Positions 25,201-35,975 of a stretch of 64,000 nucleotides of DNA are shown here, piece by piece. Location of the stretch: positions 693,513 through 757,512 of the forward strand of contig MZZL01000398.1 in NCBI GenBank assembly GCA_002749535.1. The letters run 5' to 3'. The notes under the pieces were generated by a model that was not told the origin of the DNA, made no database searches, and worked only from the letters and a program-made list of their open reading frames with translations. A program made the position numbers and the translations under genes. The stretch comes from Apophysomyces variabilis. Its lineage: Eukaryota > Mucoromycota > Mucoromycetes > Mucorales > Mucoraceae. Each line of letters opens with the position of its first letter. Position 1 is the stretch's first letter.

Positions 25201-26017
25201 CTCCTCTGGATTCCATGTTGTTTCTTGCGTCACTAGATTGCAGTGGTATATTCTCCCTTGAGGCGTTTTTCTCTGCACCCAGCTTGACATAATCTGCAGG
25301 AAGACAAAAAGAAATGAGGTCAAAGAGTTACATGCGCCTGAATATCGCGTACAGTCTTCACATCCGTAAGTTCATCGTTCTCGTCGTCCGCTTCGTAAAT
25401 CCCTACATTTAGTCGTCCTTGTGCTGTTATCCCGTCCAGCGGATAAGCATTTGCATCCTGAAATTCATCATGAGACTTGTCATCTGACTCGATCGATCCG
25501 CTCCTTGATACTGCAGTAAGGTCGTCTTCATCTTCTTCGCCTTCCGAGTGGTCTAGAATTGGAGGGCCATATTTTATCTCTGCTGTACGTTTGTTGTAAC
25601 AGTAGTTTGTTAGGCCATGGTCGGTAGCCTGCATTGTCCAATCTGACGAGAGATTGGTTCGTTCGGACAAGTTGTCATTGCGTATAGCATCCAAGTCGAC
25701 CAGCGACGAGTCTTTCATTGCTTGGACAGCATGTCCTCGCATGTCCATCGTAACTATCTCGACCAACTTACTGGGAAACCATCCTCGTCTACCATCGCAA
25801 CTGTAAGGGGCCACATAACAAAAGGCGTGAATCGGTGAGTTGAAAGAATCTGTAAGAAGCCACCTGTGATTTACCTGCCATTCCACCATCCTGAAGCGAG
25901 TCTGGAAAGTACATCGATGTAATCGCCTGTTTCGAAATTCAAGTAGAGGCTTTCTTGTGAATGGAAGGGATGTAGAGCTCTCACTCTACAGAGGACTTTT
26001 GGTATTGAGGCTGCCAT
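22243..26017 (-). CDS. CDC25: Ras guanine-nucleotide exchange factor, SH3–WW–REM–CDC25 architecture
   Basis: Eight exons (26017–25875, 25800–25332, 25293–25177, 25094–23630, 23581–23416, 23350–22855, 22781–22689, 22632–22243) encode 1112 aa, and all phases close. An SH3 domain lies at about residues 5–65 (RVRALHPFHSQ, LSRLASGWWNG, GWFPSKLVE). A WW-like domain follows near 205–245 (SSWVQRKTPQGRIYHCN, QETTWNPEE). After about 350 mostly helical residues come a Ras-GEF N-terminal module (TFLLTYRSFCTTEEF) and the CDC25 catalytic domain (ETDPLELARQLSMMDFKLYS, NNYNTCMAILSSFDNSAI, IPFLGIYLQDLTFIEDGN). The enzyme loads GTP onto Ras, so it would feed the cAMP/PKA or MAPK pathways. An SH3 plus CDC25 layout is known from yeast Cdc25; the added WW unit is notable. 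The start is the first ATG before the SH3 fold. Confidence 0.94.
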
Positions 26018-29000
26018 TACGTTTTAAGCGTAACGTGAAGAGACGGAGCGGAAGAAAGGGAAGTTAGACTGCAATACGGAGAAGACAGGAAAGGAGGAAA
26101 AGCGGGGACGAAATTTTTAATCAGTGCCGTACAGGAACTACGACAACTTGTCCTTCCAAAAAGGGATCAAATAATATCCCAAGTTGATGCTGCTCTTTAT
26201 CTTGGCAGTGGTTGTACCGCTATATATTATTTTTGTACCGCTTGATATGAAGGGCAATAGCGTTGACCTAATTTCTTTGTTGAAAATCTCTAGGCAAAAC
26301 ATGCGGCTCGTGTCACATTACCAAACGCTGCTTCATGCAGGGTGTTGCAAGTCATGGTGTAACGAGCCGCTCGAAACATCAACTCCAGCTCAGAATACAT
26401 CAAGAGAGCTTAGACGGTTTATATATATGTGCAAGAATTCTAGTATATATCCACAAAAATGTGGTTTTTTTAATGCATTTTCAGATAGACCACTGTGTAA
26501 CTTTCTATACAGTGTTCAATCTTGCCCTCTAAGTGATCAATAGGATTGAGGTTAAGGTTCTTGATAGATCATGACACTATCGCATAGTGCCCCTTAATTT
26601 TGATCTTTTTGTGCCCAAGTCTACCTGAAAAGCGTGCTGAGGACCTCTTGATTATCTTTGATGCAGCAGAGTTTTGCAACAAAGTCTCAAAAACTTTTCC
26701 ATAAAACATTCCAATCGATGGTGCTTCAGACTTAAACTAAAGACAATTCCAGCTTTGCAATCCGTCTTCATTATCTCATACCGTTTTAGAGGCAATTTAC
26801 GAAAAATCGTCCCCACCCTCTTTTGGTGTGCACTGTCATTGATAACAGTCATAGTTCGGATTAGACTAATTTTTTGTTATAGTACCTAGGATTTACTAAA
26901 GTTCTTTTAGTCTATCTAACTGCACTGCTACGTAGTGCACTTAATCCCACGGTCATTATTATTTATTTTCCATCACTGTTCTCTGAATAACTTGAGAATA
27001 TGCAGAGAATGTCAGATAGCTTACCAATAAAACAGATAGAGAAAATAGCACGATGAAAAATGTTCGGAAAACAGATCCCCTAACTTTACCGAACCCTTTG
27101 CTTATAGAATAGATATCAGGAAGCAAATTCTCAAGAATAAGCTTAACTGGCTCACTGACTAAGGCTTCAGATGTGATTCCAGCAGGTCTTGTCGTATATT
27201 GCTCCAAAGTGCTTATGGTTATCAAGCAAAATTCCTTGACGTAGTTGTCTATTGAATAAAAAAACATTGTCTTCGTCTTTTCTTGTACGTACTGTAGAAG
27301 GTGTTTTTGGGTATTGGCATACAATAGCAAGGTTTGGTGTAGCATGGTATAGCATCTAAAATGACAGTAAAAAAACATATTTCTTTCTTTATCTTCTAAA
27401 GGACGAGTGTAACCCTAATAGCCATCCATAAATTGTGTGTAAAAGAAACCTGCCTTCAAATTTCTATTTTTTTTTTCGGCAAACGGAATTGACCCCTCAA
27501 TTTCAATTGATAATCTATTAGCACTTACTACGATGCATCTAATGGTCACAAACTTTAGGAGGTGAGAGTCCTTCTATTGACCTAGCTGATACAACCTACC
27601 GTATTGGCATTCTTTCTTGCACACCGCAAGGCTAACTGACATTCTACCTACCACCACCTAAAACTAAGCTTAATGTTGACTCCGTACGGGGAGTCGATGG
27701 AACGTCAGCCGCTATGCTTTCACACTGAAGGAGTGGAAATGGTGCAAAAGAAACGGTTGAGAAGAAGTTACGTTCTTGAGCTACGTAAACTGATCATAAT
27801 TCCAATAAATCCTCCATATAAACTGTGCGCTATTTGCAAGAAATCAGCGTATCGGAACACAAGAAAACAAAAACACAACGCATAACGCATAACGCAGTTG
27901 CTACGTGATTGCGTATTTTGATAACAAACGTGCTGATGACTTCTTGCGAAATATTTTATGTACCGTTCACCACTATGGATATTTCTGCGCTGCAGTTCCC
28001 TGCTCATGCACACGGATTAAACTTTGGAGTAGTTAAAACACAGAATCATTGCCCTTGCTTATGTGTTTATTTATGCTGGTCGAATGAAGTTTGTGCCTAC
28101 TGGGGAGAAAATAAATATGTTTCCCGCATGACATCTGACTAAGAAAGCAAGCTTGGCTTTTTTATGGACGGAAAATTTATTTAAAAGGATTATGATATAA
28201 GTTTCAATATATAGTAATTACCCCTTTTGACAATTCTCCATAACTTCTCCTGTTCTTATTACCGTATACAAGCAAGATACTTTGTACATAGTAGAGCTAT
28301 TGTGTTCATCAATATCTTTGCTGCTCAAGGTGAAACAAATTTCAAGGCATTTATTATCGATCTCTTCAGAACTAGCGATCAAACACAACGATGCCCACAT
28401 CGACAAGATGCACTAATGTAAGCGCGACCCCTGATTTTAGATGACATTATTACTGCTGTTCTCAGAATCAAAGCAGTAAAAATACTTTCGAATCATTGCT
28501 CCGATGGTCATTAACCTTTCGATGCGCACCAATGGAACTACGGCCCATATTCACCGATTATTGCAGTCCTTGTCAAGCCATTCCCAAACACTATGTCTTG
28601 TCAATTGCACCATCTGATAACGTCAGCTGTCTTACTTGCATTGCCTTCTTTTTCCATGAGTCTCCATCCTATGTGTCGTGATTGCTCTGTTTGCTTTTTG
28701 GTTTGTGTTTCTCTTCGTTGACTTCCTGTTCTTCTGAATTGATGAATGGCCGTTTGGTCATCAATAAGCTCTCCTTTAACTAACAACAACAGCAAAGCGG
28801 TGTCCAAGCTTCTTAAGCTATTTCCTTGTCTCTGCTGCCCAGTACGAACTAGTATGTAATCGGCTGTAAATATGATTTAGAAATAAGTCGGCCAGCTAAG
28901 TACAAACTATGGTTGCGTCCGATTACTTCGAATCCAGACAGCGTACGATCTCAATTGCCACAGAATCAGCGTTAGTATTCCCACGGTTTTATGTAAGCGG

Positions 29001-29413
29001 CGGTATGTAAGAGCTTTTACAGAACCATGCCTGTTCCAGCGAATACAAGCAAATGTTCAGCAATCAGCGTCCGTGCATGAGCATTATATTAAAACTGCGA
29101 TTTCCATTATGAACTTTTGTGTCATCCACTACGGTTCATTGCACATCGGTTGCGCGTAAACCTAGTAGGTTTGTTCCCATGGTCCCCTCATGTAGCCATA
29201 ACAAAAGAAGCGGGGTAATTCTTTAAATTGCTCCATTCCTCGCGTAAAACTTGGTTGTCGGCCTTTAGGGCTGACGATAGAAATCGCAGCCAAATTGACG
29301 TGAGCAATGAGGAACGCGAACACTTCGTATTTCCCGTGTCTTTTTAAATGTCCTAAGTTGATCCATTCATTTTTCCCCTCTTTCCTAGATTCTCTGTTTC
29401 CAACTCAACCAAG
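26018..29413. other. 3.4 kb gene-poor region
   Basis: AT-rich with short open frames only. The right part should include the flavodoxin promoter. A frame at minus 27378–26959 encodes a hydrophobic segment (listed separately). A 6-bp inverted repeat (tgcact…agtgca) lies near 26921–26941. No transposon coding motif, tRNA or satellite was recognised. Confidence 0.4.
26959..27378 (-). CDS. Doubtful small ORF with one predicted membrane helix
   Basis: The 139-codon frame ends in a hydrophobic stretch (FFIVLFSLSVLLVSYLTF) followed by a short polar tail. Before it lies SEPVKLILENLLPDIYS, which looks like ordinary protein sequence. I know no homologue. It sits alone in an AT-rich gap and may be the last exon of a lost gene or chance. 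Confidence 0.15.
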   Translation of the reverse strand: MFFYCHFRCYTMLHQTLLLYANTQKHLLQYVQEKTKTMFFYSIDNYVKEFCLITISTLEQYTTRPAGITSEALVSEPVKLILENLLPDIYSISKGFGKVRGSVFRTFFIVLFSLSVLLVSYLTFSAYSQVIQRTVMENK

Positions 29414-30419
29414 ATGGATCCACCCAAGGTGTATATCATCATTTATTCTTTGTACCATCACATTTATCAACTCTCACTTGCAGTCCGCGAAGGTAAAGAA
29501 AATACTCTCAGTGAGTCCAGCCCATGTATTTTAAGGTTGGAAATCATCGTAGGCCTGGAGGCCAAGGGAATCCATACTACCATATTCCAAGTGCCTGAAA
29601 GTTTGGATGACGAGATTCTCGAAAAGATGCGGGCACCTCCTAAACCAGATTTACCGATCATTACCATTAATCAGCTACCGGATGCAGATGGATTGATCTT
29701 TGGTATCCCTACTCGATTTGGGGGGTTTCCGGCGCAAATCAAATCGTAAGACAATTCCTTCGTGCACAAGAAAAGATTAAAACAATGCTTACTTCTTCTT
29801 ATCTGATTTCCATTTGGTTCTCTTGTTTATTTTTTGTATTAGACTTCTCGATGCCAGCGGACGTTTATGGGCGCAAGGAGCGTTGCAACGTAAATTCGTA
29901 ACAACTTTCTTTGCCTCAGCGTCACAACATGGTGGGCAAGAAACGACGGCATTGACTGCGATTACGTATTTCGCGCATCACGGATTACTGTACGTCCCAT
30001 TTGGGTTTGCTGACGTTAGTATGTTTGATAACAGTCAGATTATGGGAGGATCAGCGTATGGTTCGGGTACCATCACTGGTGGCGATGGTTCGCGACGAGC
30101 TAGTGAAGCAGAGCTGAGGATGGCAAGATGTCAAGGAGAGAATTTTGCAGAGGTAGTGAACACCTACGCGCGCGGTCAACGAAGAATTGCGTCGGGTGAA
30201 GCTAGGATCCCTAGAAATACCAAGGATTTGGTTTCAGTAGGCCATCAGCATAACCTAAAGGCACTAGACAGCGCCCTTGCAGCAGAGCAAACTGCGTACG
30301 CAGTTGTGTCAGGAAGAGCGACACAAGAAAGACCAGTATCACCTGTATTAGAAAAAAAGCTTACCAAGCGAAAACGAAGAAGCTTTTGGTTTTGTTGCGG
30401 TGCCAAGAGAGAAGACTAG
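29414..30419 (+). CDS. WrbA/Pst2/Ycp4-type flavodoxin-like NAD(P)H:quinone oxidoreductase with cysteine-rich C-terminal tail
   Basis: Three exons (29414–29492, 29553–29745, 29843–30419) give 282 aa. The N-terminal 200 residues are a flavodoxin-like fold of the WrbA family: KVYIIIYSLYHHIYQ (FMN phosphate loop), APPKPDLPIITINQLPDADG, IFGIPTRFGGFPAQIK, GGQETTALTAITYFAHHG and GDGSRRASEAEL. These enzymes reduce quinones by two electrons and guard against oxidative stress. After the fold there are about 80 extra residues ending KKLTKRKRRSFWFCCGAKRED. A polybasic stretch next to paired Cys suggests S-acylation and plasma-membrane (eisosome) attachment, as in yeast Ycp4; that is inference. Position 2 of the glycine-rich phosphate loop is YHH rather than the usual YGH. 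Confidence 0.93.
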
Positions 30420-31477
30420 GATAAAACTTCTGACTTCCTGCTTACCTCTTTTTCCTTTTTTATTTTATTGCACATAATGTTTAATATCCTTTTCTTTTCT
30501 CCCTTTTCTTGTAACAGAAAGATAAAGGCATTTTATCCGTATTTGATGGGGCGGTTGATTTTCAAACTAACGTGGCATGTCGCTATATTATTTTTTCTAT
30601 GAGATTAAACGCTACCAGAACGCCATGCCCTTGATTAATGCCTACACTCATTATTCTTCGGTTATTTTCTATTGGGTGATATATAGAATTTAAAGAACGA
30701 AAAAGCAAACCTTATTCAAATAATGCTTGCTTCTACCCTTAAACTTGACTTATTGCGAACTTGAGAAAAGTGGCGAACAAAATATCCAATCAGCCATGTT
30801 CGTTAATGCTCCACTTAGACATTCTTAACAAGCCAATCCAATTTTAATGTGTAGCAAAATCATAAAACATCAAATCCACAAACTCACATTAAGCGTAAAG
30901 TGCAAATCACGAACAAAACAGAAAAAGAGGAGTTGATAGCATGAATCAAAACTCCTTCCCCTACGCGCACTCTTTTTCTTATGCATGTAATCAGGACGTC
31001 TTTTTAAGGACGCACATCATTCTGCTTATGAGAGGAATCATACCCTCCGTCTTGAAATCGGACGTAAGGATGCAATGCTATACTGTAGCAAAGAAACTCT
31101 TTGCTATCCGACGCAGAGTGAGACGAATCTAGGCCTGAGATGACAATGGTAACCTAGTTAAATCCCTTATAAGCAATGCGCCTGAAGCAGGAAAGAATGG
31201 CAAGGTATACATAGAAAAGCAAAACAGAAAATTAATCCAACATAAATAAAAACTAATGGCGTTGTAAGAGAATTTAAAACAACAACGGGATTAAACTCGC
31301 AGTATAGCAAGGGATAAAACAATATAATACAAGCCTTTGCTTCAAAGGCTTTTGGGCTGCTTCAGCAGGAAAGGTACCCCAAATAAAAAGATCCTGCAAA
31401 AAAATAGGATATCTTGTCCGTAAGCAACTTAGCGGGAAGTATACAGTTTGGGATATTGATCCATGGTATTTCTTGAC
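30420..31477. other. Convergent intergenic region (flavodoxin and PIP5K 3' flanks)
   Basis: About 1.06 kb where two genes converge. It is AT-rich with possible AATAAA-type signals on both strands. It has one perfect hairpin at 31331–31351 and no convincing gene. Confidence 0.45.
31331..31351. repeat. Perfect 9-bp inverted repeat with 3-nt loop
   Basis: aagcctttg, loop ctt, caaaggctt. It lies about 130 bp beyond the PIP5K stop in the convergent spacer, so it could form a hairpin in either 3' UTR. Function unknown. Confidence 0.6.
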
Positions 31478-33950
31478 TCATGCTACCATCACAGCGTTCT
31501 TCACGAATCGAAGAAAACGATTGCCATATTGTTGCGGCTGGACTGCAGATATACCATACTAAACAAACGGTAATTAATGCACGCTAATGGTTCACTTGCT
31601 ATTACTTACCTTGTCTTGTGTGAGACTTTTCCAGAAATGTTCTGCTTTCTTTTTGAGATTATACGGCGTCAGGATATCAATAACACCAAGGAAATAAAGC
31701 TTATCCGTTTCAGAATTGGTCTCGTCTGTCGAACGGAACCCTCCTTCTTCTGCATAGAAAACGCAGTAACGCCGTCTAACATATCCATGTCAGAAATCAG
31801 TGGCATGATGTCACGACCTACTCCTCTAATGGGCTTTCAGGAAGTTCTGAAGAATCTAGTTGTATGGTGTTGGCATATTTGATAGCTTGTCGAAAGATCT
31901 CTGCCTTGCTTTTCCTCCTGCCATGGTGGGAAGACAGCTGTCGCTGCAATTCCTTGGTGTGGGGCTAATGACATCAAGGCACATCAATAGGTAAATGTAG
32001 GAAGCACTTTTCTCCTTTTTTCCTTTTTATGCCTACCTGGACCATATGCAAATGCGTATCTCGGATACCTTCTGTGTTTCCCCTTCTAATATCATGAATC
32101 CCAACCAATAAACTGTAATCCATGATATTTAGCCTTTCTAGAAGCTATATATCTATCATTGAGCTATGGGCAACATCTCAATGCTCCAAACCATACCTCT
32201 ACATCTATCTTCAATTGATCCAACAGCATATTGCTTTTCAGCGGACCAAGTTCAAGTCGCATACCCCGTCTGACCCAATTTTGGTCTTTCATAACGGCGT
32301 GAGGATTTCGCGCAACATCTTCATCTGGCGTCATTCGTCCAAATGTGGATCCTTTGAGATCGTATGTTTGATGGATATCCTTGCTTCCTGGAACAATATT
32401 TCCCATAACAACAAAATGAATTTTCCTGCCTCGTGGTAGTTTAATCCTATGTAGCCCATAAAATCGACATAATAAAGTGTTCGGGTTGTCGCATACATGC
32501 TGGCATTGTAATAATAGAATGAGAAAACGGCATTGCACTGATTTAAAGTTCATACCTGATAATATTCCTTTAAGATTTTCCGCATAAATTTGTGCTCCGA
32601 ATGATGGATGGTCTTGATGATAAACCTATAATCTCGAGAGTAATAGAAGAAACTTCCGCTTTTGCCTGGGAAAGCAATTCGGCTTAGGATTAATTGCTGG
32701 AAAACACCCTGTGCTTTCTCTAAATACCTGGGGACGTTAGCTCCGAAAGGATATATTTATTTGTCAAAGACATCTACAATACAGTCATTAGCCATACCAG
32801 TGTTGGCATCTACTTGAAGAAGGGTTGTACCATATAATCAGCAGCATCGATGTGAAATTCTTCTCGTAAGCTTCTGAATACCCATGGTGCGTAATCTTTA
32901 AACTTAAAATCGTACTTAACGCCAGGTGTCAATTCATTCCCAGTTCTGATTCATATGGACAAGTTATTATTTGTTTCCAACACCTGTGTTATGTTTCGCA
33001 TACATGTCGAATACCAGTTTATGTGCAGCAGTAAAATCTGCATCAGTAAGTTCACGCTTGTTCTTTGCAGACACTCTGCCCACCTAAAAAACCAATTTAT
33101 GAATTTCCGGGATATGCGTACGCGCTTGCTATGCTTACTGCTATACGTATCCCAGTCAGCATGTCGTACCTACAATGAATGTTCTTGTTTTAGTCGAGCA
33201 GCCTACGACAGCTGTAGGTTTGATTTACATTAGTTGATAACTTCGATGACCCTCTCCTACTCTGGTGCCAATGACGACGCGATCATCATCATCATCATGG
33301 CCACTGGTGGATCTCATCCTGCGTCTTGAAGCACGGCGCGCAGCCCGACGAGCTGCAATTTCGATTTCAAGCGCGGCTTGCTCATCTTCATCCAGCTCAC
33401 CTAGATCAGGCGCTGTGATCGGTTGTCGATAGCTGGCAATCGATGAGGGCGGTCGAGGACCTGCATGTCGATGGCGTGACCAAGTGGAGCTTAACGTGCT
33501 TGCTTCCCTCGTTTCGGTAGAACTTGCAACAGATTGCTTAGTCAACTGTTTCTTTAGTGAGGGAGTCATGGCATTTGGATAGAGGTCGTCAAGGACATCT
33601 TCTTCTTCTTCTTTTGCGCGGTTTCCAGCCCATTTTGTTACTATGTCATGGATAGCAATGTTGGTATCAGTATCAGGGCGATCATTTGTTGTAGAAGGAG
33701 ATTGATCTTGTATTGTTTCCAAAGGATGTCTTTGATTGTCGTCGTATTTTAATGGATTATCCATGAAATTAGATGGATGATGGGCCAATTTTTCATTTCC
33801 CGGCATGGTAGTTAATAATTTAGACGATTCTCGCCAACGAGTTTCATAGGAATCGTGTTCCGGAGGATCAGTCGAACTCGGTCGAGTGGGTGGAGGTGTA
33901 GTAAGGTTGCCCGCCGTCGGGAATATTTCTTGACTGGAAGACAATGACAT
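31478..33950 (-). CDS. MSS4: Phosphatidylinositol-4-phosphate 5-kinase (Mss4 type)
   Basis: Eleven exons (33950–33229, 33169–33139, 33083–33004, 32945–32831, 32773–32728, 32665–32556, 32499–32197, 32144–32037, 31964–31822, 31775–31610, 31558–31478) encode 634 aa, with all phases closing. The first 230 residues are Ser/Pro/acidic and disordered. The kinase core follows: [59 protein letters not shown] (nucleotide-binding loop and Lys), [48 protein letters not shown] (catalytic IMDYSL) and [17 protein letters not shown] (activation segment). It makes PI(4,5)P2 at the plasma membrane for actin, endocytosis and MAPK control. I chose the ATG at 33950; the frame stays open upstream to 34001, but a TATATAAAG lies there, about 26 bp before this ATG. 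Confidence 0.95.
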
Positions 33951-35975
33951 GTGTCGATCGCGATGACCATGTACCTTTATATACACAAAACTTGGTTGCA
34001 AAAGAGGGGGCGTAGAGGGGGTTAGCAGAGCACAAGCGAGAGAGAGAAAGTAAAGTACAGAAACCTAAGTCTGCAGTGGAAGAAAGAACAAAAAAAAAAG
34101 CCAGAACACGCGGGGATCGGAGAAAAGAATGGGTGTATTCATTCAGTTTCAGTTGCAAGATCGACGCCTTGAATCCCTTTTTCTACGGACACCTTACATG
34201 CAGATTTCCGCACGATAAGACCATAGGTGGTACAAAGGAATTCCATTAGCTGAGATCTCTTTGCTTTCCCCAGTTTCCAAAGATTTTTGCCTTACAGTGA
34301 AGGATGTCTTATCATAATGTAATTGGAACAATAGGTGAATAAGAAGTTGGTGCTTTTTCTTTTGGATGTGAATACAAAAAGCTCTCTAGCCCTTCCCCGC
34401 TTGAGCCACCGCCACTGATGGTGTGTGCCCTTTTTCGATCCTTTTCTCTTTTCGCGGGCATGGTGACACGAAATTTCACTCAGCCGCAGCTTATGCCAAC
34501 TCCAACTTGTTCATTAAGCATTGCTAAGTAGCTATCTCTGTATTAATGCAAGACATTGACCTTTTTCTAAACAAAATTATACAAATTATATAAATAAGTG
34601 ACCTATTTTACCATTTCCCCCCTTTTGTCATGACTTTCCCTTGATTCATGACAAAATATCGCAGAAGACTCTTATTTTTCGGTCTCCCCTTCCTACGCCA
34701 TTTTTCACCCTGAACGCCCAATCATGCGTTGCTCCTAAAGTTTCCCGGAATTAACAGAATGCCAAGGAAATGTTTTCAACTGACCCTGCATTCGTAAGAG
34801 GCAAAGTGGAAGTCTAATAATGGTAGGAAAAAATTTGACAACTTAGAGGATCAGGGCCACTTGAGAAGCTAAGCAATGGCCGGAGACTTTATATTTGTAT
34901 GCGTAGGAGAGTGAGTGACACATAAACTTTAGTATAGCGCATTTGTTTTATATGGTTGTATGGTAAACATGCCCTATTTTTTGTTCTTCATCTATTTTAT
35001 TTTATATTTTTTTGTAACGCATAAGGGGTAACATTGAGTATATCGGAACTATTGCGATGAAAAGGTTGACATCGTTCAGAGTCAAAACGCGATGGCGTCC
35101 AGCCCATCTTTATGCAACTAGTAACCTTATATCTCTTTCTTTTTTCATCTTCCTTTTTCTTTTGTTTGTTACCACAATTCACCTGAGGAGCACTTTAAGC
35201 TCTAAGTTCTGCCGTTATGTCAAAAAGAATCTATAGTCTATAGTTACAGTAACCTTTTTTTGTGTGTTCGGAGAGTTTCCTTGTAGAACAATGTTTATTC
35301 AGACCAATGGTTACATGGACAATGCATTAGGCAGCCTAAATCGCAAAGCTTTATGATACACGTCCAAGTATGTTTACATTTTGTGAGATGAAACTTCAGA
35401 CTGCTCCTTTTCACGGAACTCTCCGCCATCTAACTCAACTTGCTGGTGGAACATTTTGCTTTCTCTTTGCAATCTCATCCAACCTTATTTCTTTTTTGAA
35501 ACATCGTGTCTGTCACCTGTTCGGTTTTCTATCACGCGCTCCGTTTTAGATATCAAAAATCCTTAACAGTGTTATGTTATGAATGATGATATAAAATATG
35601 AATTACTTTGTTTAGCCAAATGTCCTTTCTTTTTTATTCCTATTGCGCTACAAGGGATTGCTAGTTTCTAGTGTACAAGCTGGTGCTTTATGGAGTAGAA
35701 AAGAAAAGCAACCACAAAAAGTATGTTTTGAAAAATAAACAGATGAAAATTTTTTAAGGAGCATGACAAAAACGCTTCAAGGTTGAGATAATACAGAATG
35801 AAGTATAATGTACATTGATGAGGAGCTTACACTTGCTCGACAAAGGTAGCGGAGCTTATAACGTGCAATAACAGAAGAGACAAGGAAGGGCGGGATATAT
35901 GTGAAGCTCGGTATTCTGAGGAGGGTAAGCCATGAAAGGACTATACGTTCAGTATGAAGTATGCTTGCTTGTCTT
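33951..35975. other. 2.0 kb intergenic region
   Basis: The left 250 bp are pyrimidine-rich on the minus strand and should be the PIP5K promoter. The rest is AT-rich 3' flank of the next minus-strand gene with no recognisable gene or repeat. Confidence 0.4.

Noticed and set aside
32666..32727. Direct coding of the stretch before GKSGSFF in the PIP5K
   Set aside because: The family segment [15 protein letters not shown] lies just upstream; the stretch itself fits as an intron ending tttcccag.
34840..34900. 5S rRNA-like string (ctaagcaatggccgga)
   Set aside because: Does not extend to a 5S sequence or fold; no internal promoter boxes.
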